A stretch of DNA of 64,000 bases, from the NCBI GenBank assembly GCA_963669155.1, contig OZ022581.1:26002483-26066482 (forward strand). The letters are read 5' to 3'. Positions 23,220-34,775 of this stretch are shown in pieces. The position numbers and the translations under genes were made by a program. Position 1 is the first letter of the stretch; each line of letters begins with the position of its first letter. The notes beneath the pieces were generated by a model. The model worked only from the letters and a program-made list of their open reading frames with translations. It made no database searches and was not told the DNA's origin. The stretch is from Arbacia lixula (lineage: Eukaryota; Echinodermata; Echinoidea; Arbacioida; Arbaciidae).

Positions 23220-25169
23220 ACATACAGACACCTCTCTCAATGTTGTATAATCCAAGGATTTGGGCAGCCTGGTCATCCCAAAATATATTTATAGCCTCCG
23301 ACAAATCTGACAAATCTGGTTCTATCGAATCAGACCAGTCTACAACTCTGGCTCGGCACCAGAGCATAACCAGATTTTGCTCCTGATTTCATTAAGTATT
23401 TTTTCTGAAATTCAGGGTCTTCAGAGTTTTCAGATTCTCAGGGTCATTGAAAACATGTTTCATGAGCAGCCAAACATTTATCAACATTATGTAGGTTATA
23501 CAATGTACGCCAAAGCATTTATGTGAGGAACAGTCTTTCTGTTCAAGTCAGATATCCTTTCCATTACCTATATTCTTGAACTACAACTTACTCCTCCTAT
23601 TCACCAGTCAAAAATAAACAGCTAATCTTAATATCACCGGAGAATCAAACAGGGTCAGGAAATGCTTCATTGAGTCAAAGGAATACACAACTGCAACAGT
23701 GCACTACCCAAAACATAGTTATGTATTAACCCTTTCATTATCCTAGAGGTGAAAAACCCATTGGTTTGCTACACATCTTTACGCCAAGGGTAATTCCTCT
23801 GGACATGCACAAACTCATCCTTATAATATATTATATACCTTATGCAGACCTAAACTAAAAATTGTGTAAATAAATAAATTTTTAAAAATGTATGTCTAAA
23901 CATAAATACTATAAATGATAAATAAAAGATTGTGTAAATAACACAGTAAAACGAGCACAATTAAAAACAAGGTGGTTCGCAAACCACGAGTCTTGCCTGA
24001 TTTCGCAATCGATAAACAGTACTAAGGTTTTTTTTCAAATATTTTTTTCAAACCTATTGACCTCTAGATGACCTTTGACCCCACCATCCTCATGAAGATA
24101 CATGTGGTATTACCCAAGAATCATTTGTACCAAGTGTGATCACAATTGATACAGAAATAAAGAAATGAGAACAAGTTAAAGAAAAAACTTTAACATTTTT
24201 GCAACAGACCAACAGAGTAACAGACTAACAGGAAAAGTTATTACTAGATCTCTACCGAACTTTGTTCAGGTGAGACAAAAACTGAGAGGTTCAGCATGGC
24301 TGGAATCTGTATCAAAATGAAAATATGTTTGTACTGTATCTACCTGCAGATAGCGTCATCTTCCCATGTTTTGCTATAGATGTAATTTGGGGGTTTTGGA
24401 AAGTCACTGCATGACTAACCAAAATCCGGCCGACGTTATTTTTACCTGAGTGCGCTCTCAGAATACTCTCAAAAATAGGATGGGTCTCATCACAAGCACC
24501 TTGAAGGAACGTTTCCTGATGTGGTATACTGATAAACTTTCAAAACAAGAATCAGTATTTCAATGTGTTTTTTAGAGAGAGTGTGTTTGAAAGAGATGTA
24601 TGGGACGCTGTGTTTATGAACTCACATCATCTCACTTATCTATCATACAGAAGTACCAGTGTTCAATCATCATCAATGTTTGAAGTCCATCTTTCCCGCT
24701 TTCTAATGTTGACAGTTAATTTCTTTGATGGCTCTCTTCCATACTGTCGTCTCATTTGGGTCAATATGGTTAATTTGTACAACATTTTCCTGTCTTCCTT
24801 TATGTTGCTAAACTGCTTATTATATTGCACAGACCAACAGTTTGGATTACGTAATGCTTTTTTAACCCTCACTTACCATCCATTGACAGTTACAACAGTT
24901 ACAATTACAACAGTGTTTTGCCTATGCGACTGAAAGAGGTAATAATATGGATAGATAATTATGTTAATTATGGCAGAACCGCCTTCAGACTTCATCATGG
25001 GTCCACACATCATTTGGTTTCAATGTCGACATGATTTTCACGCAATTCATTTGCATGATCCTGAAATTGAACGAGACTAAGAACAGTGGTCATAGGCTCA
25101 CAGCAGAAGAATTTCTATTCATATGAATAAGTGTTCCATAGTCTTGACCATATCTATCCCTAATTACCT
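23220..25169. other. Non-coding intron stretch with two repeat fragments
   Basis: Holds a partial 75-bp unit at 23726-23797 (TTAACCCTTTCATTATCC). At about 24050-24240 there is a dispersed sequence containing TGACCTTTGACCCC and repeated CAGACCAACAGA motifs. No gene recognised. Confidence 0.5.
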
Positions 25170-25337
25170 TTAACTTTTTATGCACCACTGATGCATGTTT
25201 GCACACAAAACCCATCGAGCAGCAATTTGTATGGCACTGTTAGAGTTGACTCTTTATGTTTCCAATGCTTATTTTTCTCCCAGTAATGCACATGAAACAA
25301 CATACAAAATCAGATTCTTTGGCACAAAAAGGGTTAA
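25170..25337. mobile_element. Two chained TTAA units (76 and 88 bp)
   Basis: TTAA at 25170, a mutated TTGA at 25246 and TTAA at 25334. The outer ends TTAACTTTTTATGCACC and GGCACAAAAAGGGTTAA are inverted copies of the 87-94-bp family. Confidence 0.65.
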
Positions 25338-25566
25338 GGTATCAATTTCCTATGTTGGTCAACAGACTAACAAATACCTTCTCTCAGCCATCCACATCAT
25401 AAAAGGGCTATCCACCTCACATTACCCCACCAAATGTTCACATCTTGGTGGCACCAATGATCAACTAAGGTAGATTGGGCCCATAAAATTGATAGACTAT
25501 CAGCTTTTAATGTGCTTGAGTGTCAATAGCTCGTCACTTTAAAAGGCACCAGTCTCACAAATATGC

Positions 25567-26020
25567 AGACAAATAGCTCATAACAGGGTATATGTACAGG
25601 ACAGTTGGTATATATTTTATGTGGAATCAGATATCATTCAGTTAGACAAATGGCTTGTAATAAGGTATATATACAGCTGGTATATGTGGAATCAGACGTC
25701 ATTCAGTCAGACAAATAGCTCGTAGCAAGGTATATATACAGTTGGTATACTATATGTTTTATGTGGAATCAGACGTCATTCAGTCAGACAAATAGCTTGA
25801 AACAAGGAATATACGTACAACTGGTATATTCTATGTTGAATAAGATATCACTCAGTCAGACAATAGCTTGTAACAAGGTATATATATAGTTAAACACTTG
25901 GTATTGGTGCATATGTAATTTTATGTGGAATAAGATATCATTCAGTCAGACAAATAGCTTGCAGCAAGCTTTATACAGTTGGTACATGTGGAATCCGATC
26001 ATTCAGTCAGATAAATAGGA
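25567..26020. repeat. Degenerate tandem array, about six units of 60-95 bp
   Basis: Recurring CAGTCAGACAAATAGCTYGTARCAAGGTATATA followed by GTTGGTATA and ATGTGGAATMAGAYRTCATT. Units vary through changes in a central AT-rich spacer. No coding content. Confidence 0.9.
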
Positions 26021-26497
26021 TCCACCCAGTTCCACAACACATTGTAGGAAGCATTATGTGTTGATACGGTTTGCTTAGTTGCTTTATGCATGCAGGAAAC
26101 ACAAACTGTATCCTCGGCAGTCTGAGAAAATATGGAAAAGATAATAAAAAGCTTGGGTTTACAGCATATCCAAACTGTATTAAGTTCTACTTTATGGAAT
26201 ATGCACACTATTCTAAAAGTGGCTTAAACTGGTTGTAATTACAGAAAGTGACCAGTGAAGATGGGGGGGGGGGCTTCAGTTCTTATATAATACTTATAAT
26301 ACCTATTTAGCTAGAGCCTTTACCATTTTGTATTGGAGTATAATGAATAGGACTATTCTACCATACCTTGACAAATAGTACAATTTGAATCATTGATGTT
26401 TTAGATTGTACCCAGCATTCATCATTTACAGGAAAATAAAAAGCAGAAATATTCTTTGTACTGTGAGTCATTCAAACTATCCAGGAAGTGATGTTGC

Positions 26498-26716
26498 ATC
26501 GGAAAATCTTGGAAATTAGCAAAATGACAGACATTTTTCTAATTTCCAAGAAAAGTCAGTTTTGTTACTTGATTCCTTTTGTCAAAGTAGGGCAGGATTA
26601 CTTCCATGTTCCTCTGTTCCTCTGTTGCAGTTGAAAATCTTGAAAATTAGCAAGATGACAGACATTTTTCTAATTTCCAAGAAAAGCCAGTTTTGTTACT
26701 TGATTCCTTAATTCCA
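26498..26716. repeat. Tandem duplication, period about 130 bp
   Basis: AAAATCTTGGAAATTAGCAA... at 26503 recurs at 26634 with a few changes, including TGACAGACATTTTTCTAATT and TCCATGTTCCTCTG. Within each copy TTGGAAATTAG/CTAATTTCCAA forms a small hairpin. Confidence 0.85.
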
Positions 26717-26727
26717 TGTTCCTCTGT

Positions 26728-26825
26728 TTAACTCGCTGTGCCCCATTGAGGCATATTTGAATAAGCATTATACACATTATGCAAAACCCATAAAGCAGCT
26801 CTTGGTCTGACAGAAGAAGAGTTAA
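26728..26825. mobile_element. TTAA-bounded unit, spacing 94 bp
   Basis: TTAA 26728-26731 to TTAA 26822-26825. It contains AAAACCCATAAAGCAGC, the conserved block of the 87-94-bp family. Confidence 0.65.
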
Positions 26826-26878
26826 CCAAAATTGAGGCAACACAGCACCTCATCCCACCACCTGAGCTAACCAGAAAA

Positions 26879-27095
26879 TAGCCTGGCATCCAGGCTGTTG
26901 CGCATTTTAAATCTAAACTACAAATTCAATAAATAGGTCTGGCTGCAGTAGACTAATCATTCTCAATGCCTTCTCATGGACAGAAGAAGAAAAGATAAGA
27001 ATTAAAGAGCGACTAATCTTGTGAGGTCTAGACTCTAATCATGCTCATCTTCAAGTTTGAATTAGCCATGTCATAAAGCCTTGAAGACAGGCTAG
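26879..27095. mobile_element. Inverted-repeat element with TAGCCTGG...CAGGCTAG ends
   Basis: The left end TAGCCTGGCATCCAGGCTG and the right end GCCTTGAAGACAGGCTAG are inverted. Fragments with the same AGCCTGG/CCAGGCT ends occur near 6640, 10260, 41396, 43720 and 49495-49670. Confidence 0.5.
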
Positions 27096-27911
27096 AATTA
27101 AATGGGTGTGTATGTTAAGTCTCAATGTTAATTGGCTGAGCCGCAGACAATGCAGATGATAACCCAAACAAGCGGATGTTACAGAATACACTTGCCATTA
27201 TTACATTACATATGTCTATTCAATTATAACGTAAGGGCACATCCTGATATCAATGACATTTGTAGTGGCTATGTTTGTTGATTTAAGTAGCAAGGTTCTC
27301 TTCCTGGAGAGAATGAATACATTGGTACAATATGCCAGACAGAATGGATTTCCTATTATCCTCCTTAAATCAGACATATTGTATACGCCATATATTTCGC
27401 GGGGGGTATTTTCGCGAAATTTTGCAAGTTGGGTGCTATTTGCGAATTCAAATATGAATAAAACGTGCACAATTACGTACTAATAGTACTAGTACTCCAT
27501 GATTGCAAATTTGACCACTCGCGAAATTGACGAGAAGTCCTGCTTCGCTTGATAGTCCTAATACAGTATATGGATTCCTGGTTGGACTATGAAATGTGTA
27601 CATACTGTAACAAAGTATGTTAGTAGGAGCATTCACACACACCACAATAAATGAGATTTAATCCTCAATGTTTCAACCTAGGTCAAAAACTGATTTTGTG
27701 TGTGTGAGTGCAAAAATCTCACTTATAATGCAATTTTTCATGAACAGCCACAATTATTTCAGGAATGCGCAACTAACAATCAGGTGCTAACTGGCTACTC
27801 GAGACCTTGACGATGAATGCATGCATATTTTTGTGTTAATGAAGTACATGGTTCTGCTGGCTGGTGAGATTTTTCCAATTTGTGTGTGAGGCATGCGATT
27901 AGGATCACACT

Positions 27912-27915
<4 letters not shown>

Positions 27916-27965
<50 letters not shown>

Positions 27966-27980
27966 TCTCTTTCTCTCTCT
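27916..27980. repeat. (CT)n microsatellite
   Basis: CT run with a CTTT tail on the plus strand. Confidence 0.95.
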
Positions 27981-28079
27981 GTTCATGTTGCATCAACTCT
28001 TTATGTGCCAACCTAATGCAGGTATGTATGTGCAAAGTCCAGTGAAAGGACACCAGTCAAAATCAACACAACTGTAAAC

Positions 28080-28333
28080 TACACTACAGCTCAAAAGAAT
28101 TGGCATAGGGAAAAAGAAAGGGAAGAAGGGAAAAAAAGGAAAGGAGCCACAGTTTTAAAACGTGTGGTTACTATTTTGTCCAGTTCAGCATGAACACGAT
28201 GCTTTAGCCTAAAAAGCATAATGTTTCATGCTGAACTGGACAACATATACCTCGGTTTAAAACTGTAAAACTGCGGCTTCTTCCCTTTCTTCCCCTTCCC
28301 TTTACCGATGCCAATTCCTATAAGCTGTAGTGT
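28080..28333. mobile_element. TA-flanked foldback, 254 bp (ACACTACAGCTCAAAAGAAT ends)
   Basis: The left end TACACTACAGCTCAAAAGAA and the right end TTCCTATAAGCTGTAGTG are inverted. Internal arms pair through GTCCAGTTCAGCATGAA and TTCATGCTGAACTGGAC around a short loop at 28200. The arms carry AGGGAAGAAGGG/CCCTTTCTTCCC tracts. Same family as the outer element at 30526-31062. Confidence 0.85.
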
Positions 28334-28572
28334 TCATCAAGGACACTAGCATGAGTACATGTATATATATCTCTAAATTAGTTTTTCATGGATCTTTGTG
28401 GATGGGTAATCCTGCGAAATGGGATTAAAGGGGATTAAGAAGCCATTTAATCCTTTCCATTGACTGCATGCTCATTGTGATATATTCTGCACAAAACATG
28501 CATTGGGTTAGCTACAAAACCTACATAACTAATACAAACATGTCCATTCTGTGTGGGCCGAGTGCACATTAA

Positions 28573-28937
28573 AGGGCATATACTGTACTGGGAAGGCAAA
28601 AAAGCCTTCAAGATGTAATTGTTAGAAATCTTCTTGCCAATGGTCTTAAATTCATGTATTGTCTATTTTAGAAGCTTGCTGAAAGTAATTTACCCTCAAA
28701 TGATGTACATTTGGAGTAACGAGTAATTAAATAAAAAATCTTCAAATTGTTCGGCCCGAACATTTTGAGGATTTAATCATTCATCATTAATCATTCCATA
28801 TGTAGATCATTTGAGGGCAAATAACTTTCAGCAAGCTTCTAAAATGGTCAAAGCATGAATTTAAGACCATTGGGAAGAAGATTGCTAACAATTACTTTTT
28901 GAAGGCTTTTTTGCCTTCCCAGTACAGTATATACCCT
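28573..28937. mobile_element. 365-bp TTAA palindrome, copy C
   Basis: Between TTAA 28569-28572 and 28938-28941, again 365 bp. The left arm begins AGGGCATATACTGTACTGGG; the centre is GTTCGGCCCGAAC. No coding content. Confidence 0.9.
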
Positions 28938-28941
28938 TTAA

Positions 28942-30525
28942 AAGCATGGTATCAATGACATACCTCAATGCCTGTTTAACAGGAAAGTGCTTTTAAATAG
29001 CCATGCAGCGAATTCCTAAGCTGTGCCTTTAACCTCATTTTTAACAAAGTGTGAAATGATTAATGAGAATAGAATCAGGCTCATTCAAAGTCACAATATC
29101 ACGCACTGGACTGCAACCTCTGCAGTTTCATAAAAATGCTTTTTTTTTCTTCAAATTTTTAAAACGTGTTCATTTTCCACTGCTTGTCTTCCTTATCTTT
29201 CCATTGATAGCACATGAACAACAGGGCATGCATTAAATAAGCGAGCTATTTCCAATCATCAAATAAAAATGCATGACTATCACGCCCGTATCATGAAAAC
29301 AAAACATTTGACAATAGTGAAAAATACCTGGTTCTGATTGACTGCACCCCTAGAGGCAAGCAATCTCGTTGTTCTTTTGATATTAGATCTTCACTACCTT
29401 GTCAATTACATCAGTAATAAAACACACTTACAGTGCTTTGATGAGGAAATAGAACATTAGAAATCCACACTGTAAGAATGGGACTTCTTTATTTTTAGCA
29501 TCCAGGCCTATGCATGCACAATTGTTGAAAAATTATCTACTTTTATGTATAAAATGCTCATTCTCATAGCAGCCAGTCATAAATCTCCAAATGTATGTGC
29601 CTTTCTGCTTGTTCCGAGATCAGGCACTTCAAACATAACTGTAACAAATATGATTAATTTGCACCAGCAACAACTATTCCAATAAAGGTAGTTAAATAAC
29701 CATCCCAAGTTATACATATGGTAGGGATTTCACCATCTCCCTTTGCAATACATGCACATGTACGCCCCACCCAGAGTATTTCCGGCTATAAATAAGGATC
29801 AACGGCACTTTCAAAAATCAATTTACACAATCGTTACCCTCTTAGGGGCAATTCAAAACCCTCAAATCGGGATTCAGGGCACACTGTTCTGATTTAAGGT
29901 CTGAGCGGTCCCAAATAGGAAATTAACCAAGTGCACATGTGCGGTGCTGTTGCTTTTTAACCAGAAAGAAAGAAAACTGTGACTGTTAATATGAGCTCCG
30001 CATCAATTTTCCCTAATCCCGCCAAGGAGGCCTTGGATTACTTTAGACCGGATTGGGGAGGGAAAGGAGTCATTTTGAAAGGCGACTTTACAATGTACAT
30101 GTAGGTCATCTCAGGTTAGTTCTTGTTCAAGACAAGCCTTGATTGGAAAACTGCAAATTAACGAGAGGTCTGGATCAGATATTGTCAATAAAAGCCCAAA
30201 TTTTGAGGGGCAACAAATCTGAAAAGCAGGGAGGACCAACGTTTAGTGAATGGTATGAACTTATAGACAAGAGACGGTTTGTGTAGAAGTCAAACTCAAA
30301 GTGTTCTGCTTTATCATCAGAGTACTTTACTAACCCTTTGAGTGACCACACCAACTACATTGTACTTCTCTGTGATTTTCATGTATTTCTCATACTTAAA
30401 CGCCTCCATGGCACATAAATAGTTACATTTCAATATCGATGGAAAAGGTGAATATTGTGAATAGTTCATTAATCTACCTGTATGTTTCTGATCATAATTG
30501 TGAACGAAATGACATCTGACATACA
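28942..30525. other. Intron stretch without recognised repeats
   Basis: One of the longer repeat-free parts of intron 1. Around 30010-30056 it has CTAATCCC, GGATTAC and GGATTGG, i.e. K50-homeodomain (Otx/Gsc type) core sites. No exon recognised; an intronic enhancer is possible but unproven. Confidence 0.35.
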
Positions 30526-31062
30526 TACACTCCAGCTCAAAGGAATTGGCATCTAGGGAAAGGGAAAGGGAAGAAAGGGAAGGAGCCGCAGATTTAAACT
30601 GCGGTACATTTTGTCTAGTTCAGCATGAAACCCGATTGTGTTTCATACCGAACTGGACAAAATATACCACGGTTTAAAACTGCGGCTCCTTCCCTTTCTT
30701 CAAATTAAGAATAGAAATGAATCTGATCATCTGGACTTACTGTTTTGAAACGGAGAACGGTTTCACGTCCGATCCGGGACTCTTCTTCAGCTCGTCTGAA
30801 TTGGCGGGAATTCGTCGTTGCCACTTGGTGGCGACGTACAATCAATGTTATTGTCTTTGAGACGTCGAGGAATCTTTCGGATTACTGGGTTATAAATCGG
30901 ACGTGAAACCGTTCTCCGTTTCAAAACAGTAAGTCCAGATGATCAGATTCATTTCTATTCGTAATTTGTAATTCTTCCTGGATGAATCAAAACTTACATC
31001 AGTTTATCTTCCCTTTCTTCCCTTTCCCTTTCCGTATGCCAATTCCTTTGAGCTGGAGTGTA
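30526..31062. mobile_element. TA-flanked foldback interrupted by a second foldback
   Basis: The outer ends TACACTCCAGCTCAAAGGAA and TTCCTTTGAGCTGGAGTGTA are perfect inverted copies, with TA at both edges. The inner hairpin pairs AGTTCAGCATGAAACCCGAT with its inverse. The right half is split by an insertion starting at 30701; outer-type CCCTTTCTTCCC sequence resumes at about 31011. Same family as 28080-28333, which lacks the insertion. Confidence 0.88.
30701..30968 (-). mobile_element. Inner foldback with a Penelope-like 3' tail
   Basis: Inverted arms of about 73 bases (30701-30773 and 30896-30968). They contain GAAACGGAGAACGGTTTCAC on the left and its inverse on the right. Read on the minus strand, the left part codes DELKKSPGSDVKPFSVSKQ then a stop (about 30795-30736). 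This resembles C-terminal tails of Penelope-like retroelements as I remember them. The same RNA has CTGAAGA (30790-30784) and GAAAC (30764-30760) separated by a GTCC/GGAC stem, a hammerhead-ribozyme-like core known in that class. Family assignment is tentative. Confidence 0.45.
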
Positions 31063-31220
31063 CATGTATAAAGGTAATGATTTGTCATGAATGAGGAACA
31101 AACTTTTTCACTTTACATTTGTAATCACTTTTATTGACATACTGCACATAAGATACATTAATCCTTGTATTTGTCATAATCTTAATCGGGATAGCGGCAA
31201 GGAAGACATGTACAACAAAA

Positions 31221-31400
31221 TACAGTCAAACCTGTCTTTGCGGTCACCTGTCTATAGCAGCCAACCTGTCTATAGTGGCCACTAAAATGATTCCCTTGGA
31301 GAGAGATCATGTGTTAAAGGACCTGTTCATAGCAGCCACCTGTCTAAAGGCCACAATTTGTGTTTCCCTTGGGTGGCCACTATAGACAGGTTTCGCTGTA
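31221..31400. mobile_element. 180-bp TA-type MITE (TACAGTCAAACCTGTCT ends)
   Basis: The left end TACAGTCAAACCTGTCT and the right end AGACAGGTTTCGCTGTA are inverted. The inside repeats ACCTGTCTATAGCRGCCAC several times. This end sequence is common among Tc1/mariner-like MITEs of marine invertebrates (general knowledge). Confidence 0.75.
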
Positions 31401-32680
31401 TGTGATTCATCATCACCACATGTCAAAAGTATAATACAGCTCTGGAGCTTATATTGTCTTAAACCTAAAACTGGGTAACATTTCTATCTTCTGTTTTTGA
31501 TACAAGGGACAAAATATGGTCAAAATGTGAACAATTACAGATGTTCATCTACAATAAATATCTTCTTTCATCAGTTTTAATCCAGTCAAGATCTGTGGCT
31601 TCATACTAGTTTTGAGATGTAGGGTCACATGTGACATCATAGATATAACTTGGTCATGAATCAATTGAGGAGGGCATTCCTGATACACTTCTTGATCCAT
31701 CACTAATTTGCAACGTAACCTCATTTAGACGTATATAAATGGGAGCATGTAGGACAGAAAATTGCTGATCTCCTGTGTATAATTGATCAGTCAGGGCATG
31801 AAATAGGTTTAACATCCTTTTTCCCCCTTGGCGGATCAGCACAAAGATTAACCCCCCTCACATGCCTATGGAGCAGTTTTCATAATACTTAAGTTGCAAA
31901 ATATCGCGATATACTTTGATCAGAGAAAAAATCCTCCTTGTAAACTTGAATTTTTTTATAGTAAGATGCAAAGAGAGTTACTTTTCTCAGGAAATGTTCC
32001 TGTTAGATCTTGGATGCTGTTATAAAATAGGGTGCTGTTCACCACCAAAAATTAACTCAGGAAGATTCCCAGACTTTGAGAAGATTGTCTTAGTGTGCAA
32101 TAATCATGCATGTTGCGAGCATAGCATGATACACACTCTATTATGCAACAGCTTAGTAGTCACAGGCTTATAACCTGGGTCAGCCAAATATCAAGCTGTT
32201 TACTTATTTCCTGTTCTGAAACTTCACAATATATCCGGAGCAAACTCTCATCATGCTTTTTTGCAGCTATAGTGTGATGAGGCCCCCGCCCTACCCCTAG
32301 CTCACATGTCTATATCACGCCTGACCGGCTGACTGCAAGACAGTGACGGGCATCTGACCCAAGGCAAATATGTCGATTCATCTTAATCCTGATGAGGAAC
32401 TTTGCATTGGGCAATCCACCCATAGTAGAGGTTCATTTAATCTTTTCATTTACGAAATACAGTACGAACTTGTTGAAATCTTTGCGCGCCAGACAAGTTG
32501 GCAGTTTATGGGATTTGTGTCTATAACTTTTCCCATGTGGCATGCAAAGAGTTAATCATTCATGTATACCACAAAGAGAAAATTTTGGATAATAAATACA
32601 TTTATACAATATGTAACACATTGAAATGACCGGGAGGCAGCTAGAGGGTGGGGGGGGGGAGGGGGGTTACACATTATCTA
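31401..32680. other. Non-coding intron stretch, nothing firm recognised
   Basis: AT-rich. A fragment of the 87-94-bp TTAA family is visible at about 32490-32555 (ends CATGCAAAGAGTTAA). A G9-G6 run lies at 32649-32666. Confidence 0.45.
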
Positions 32681-33142
32681 TAACCCCGTTCATATACACC
32701 GCCTATCCGCGAAAAAGGCGCAACATTTGCAGCAATTTTGCCGATGCATTACCGATAGCTGCGTATATGAACGGGAATCGCTCAAATAATGCGGTATTTG
32801 CTTCCTCCTTTTTTGCGCTTATTTTGCGGCTTTTTCGCGGATCGAGACCTAGTAATAATACCGCAATATTGCGGTAAGCGAATCTTATAAACTGCGTCCG
32901 CAAAATAGGCGTAAATGTTGCGCCTTAAGCATCGCGCTCTGGCATGTTGGTCGCTAATCCTACAGCTCGTATGGCTGAGCGGAGCATGTTACCATTGGTT
33001 TGGAGAGAGTCCAGCTGTCCAAAACACAGCAACATTACGGCTTTTGGGGGTGTATATAAACGGTGTTTTTGCGGCTCGCTGGAAACTTGCTTACCGATGT
33101 ACATCGGTAATAATAGCGGTATATGGTATATGAACGGGGCTT
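32681..33142. mobile_element. TA-flanked element, about 460 bp (CCCCGTTCATATACA ends)
   Basis: The left end TAACCCCGTTCATATA and the right end TATATGAACGGGGCTTA are inverted, apart from one lost base. The interior is CpG-rich for this window, with GCGAAAAAGGCGCAAC, TTTTTGCGCTTATTTTGCGG and GCGGTATATG motifs. It includes an internal TATATGAACGGG copy at about 32765. Its end motif CCCGTTCAYAYA resembles that of 1809-2190. Confidence 0.72.
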
Positions 33143-34307
33143 ATGAGGGATATTTTCCTAGCCTGATGACATGAATACAAACATACTGAAGCACATAGTG
33201 CATCATAATTAGGCTTAGCATTATGTATCACACAATATCTCTTGATCTTGATATCTTAAATAGAATTACATAATACTTTTTGGCACCTGCAGCTAACCAC
33301 AACAATCCTTCGATATGAGACATGTGCCATTAATTAGACTAAACATTATGTGATATAAAGATATCATATTACATAATACTATTGATATCTTCAATAGACT
33401 GACATTACGCACTAGTGCCCTTGCGGACACCCACAACGTACGATCCCTAGACATGAGACAGGTGGATTTCATGTCCTTTTTGTTGACGGAGAACCAAACC
33501 CCAGACAATGACTAATAAATTGACCCAAAACATTCAGACTGACAACTCTGACATCATCCAATTTTTTAGATATTTTCTCAGCAGACGCCGAGGAGGAGAC
33601 AAGCGGGAGACTGTGAGAGGCAGCTTGCCTGACCAGGTGGACTGCAGGATTTGATCAATTAGTGGCTGAATGTGTTCAGGGCATTCTCAATCAAGGCAAA
33701 AAAAAAACAACTCTAATTGACCCTTTCTGTGTAGGTCAAAATGCCACTCTACAACATAATTTGTATGTTTTAATTAAGCATAAATGCAACAGTGGCAACA
33801 GAAGATATGATCATTTGAGCTGATAGCTTTGAGGGCATTTTGAAGCAATTTTTAAAATTAAGACCACTTAAAATCTCTCTTTGGAAGAGCAAGCTTAGTG
33901 ACTGATAGGACTACCCCGGGTTAAATAAAACATGAAATAAATCAAATAAATGTAGACCTTTATACCCTGATATGAATTCTATGATAGGATGTCACGCAAG
34001 GTCAAGCCATACCATAAATATTATCCAGACCATCTGTTACTCGGGCTCGGGTCTTTTGAATCTTTTTCCAACTTTAACTAACCTGTGACATTCTACATAC
34101 TGACAAAAGAAAATCAGTTTCTACCAAATCTCATGCTTGTTCTATTTTTCATGTCTAATTCAATAGGTACACCATCACACTAATGGTTATATGATATACC
34201 TCATGAATGCATTTACTTCAAAGAAAGCATTTGTATAGAGCTAAATACATGCCCATCAACATAAATGAATGCCTTCATAATAATCTTATGACATAATACT
34301 TTTATAC
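33143..34307. other. Non-coding intron stretch; possible retroelement tail
   Basis: At about 33895-33955, GGACTACCCCGGGTTAAATAA followed by AAATAAATCAAATAAATG looks like the A-rich 3' tail of a short retroposon. Around 33185-33440 two partly repeated blocks contain CATTAYGTRATATAAAGATAT-like sequence. No gene recognised. Confidence 0.35.
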
Positions 34308-34549
34308 TTCTTTGACAAAAGGAAGCAAGTAACAAATCACTCAAATTTGTTATTGTTGTCTATTGTTACTCCTAGATTGTACTGGCATTCCCTACATACA
34401 CAAAAAATCTGGAGAGGAGATATTCATCTTGCTGCGAGATATTCAATTTAACATGATGTGGTGTTGCACTGATGCCAATGCAATTGACAGATACATGATT
34501 CTCATTTACACATTTTGTTTGTTGCTTCCTTCTGACAAAGAAGGGCGGC
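34308..34549. mobile_element. MITE, about 240 bp (CTTTGACAAAAGGAAGCAAGT ends)
   Basis: The left CTTCTTTGACAAAAGGAAGC and the right GCTTCCTTCTGACAAAGAAG are inverted. Inside are CCCTACATACACAAAAAATC and GGAGAGGAGATATTCATCTTG, shared with 12363-12520 and, inverted, with 46289-46482. Confidence 0.75.
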
Positions 34550-34775
34550 ATACAGCTAGAGTACTTTTCATGTTTCGTCTGTAGTTGACCTGGGGTGTAG
34601 ACCCAATGGCCATTCATCATTCGTGACTCCACCTAATCAGGGGAAATCTAGGGCAGTGACGTGATGTGAGTAAGCCAGACTGTTCCCTCTCCACAATACC
34701 CACCAATTAAGGAGACAACTGTGCCCCATTACTCTAATATCAAATGGAAATCAGGGGCGGGGGCCCACTGCTTAA

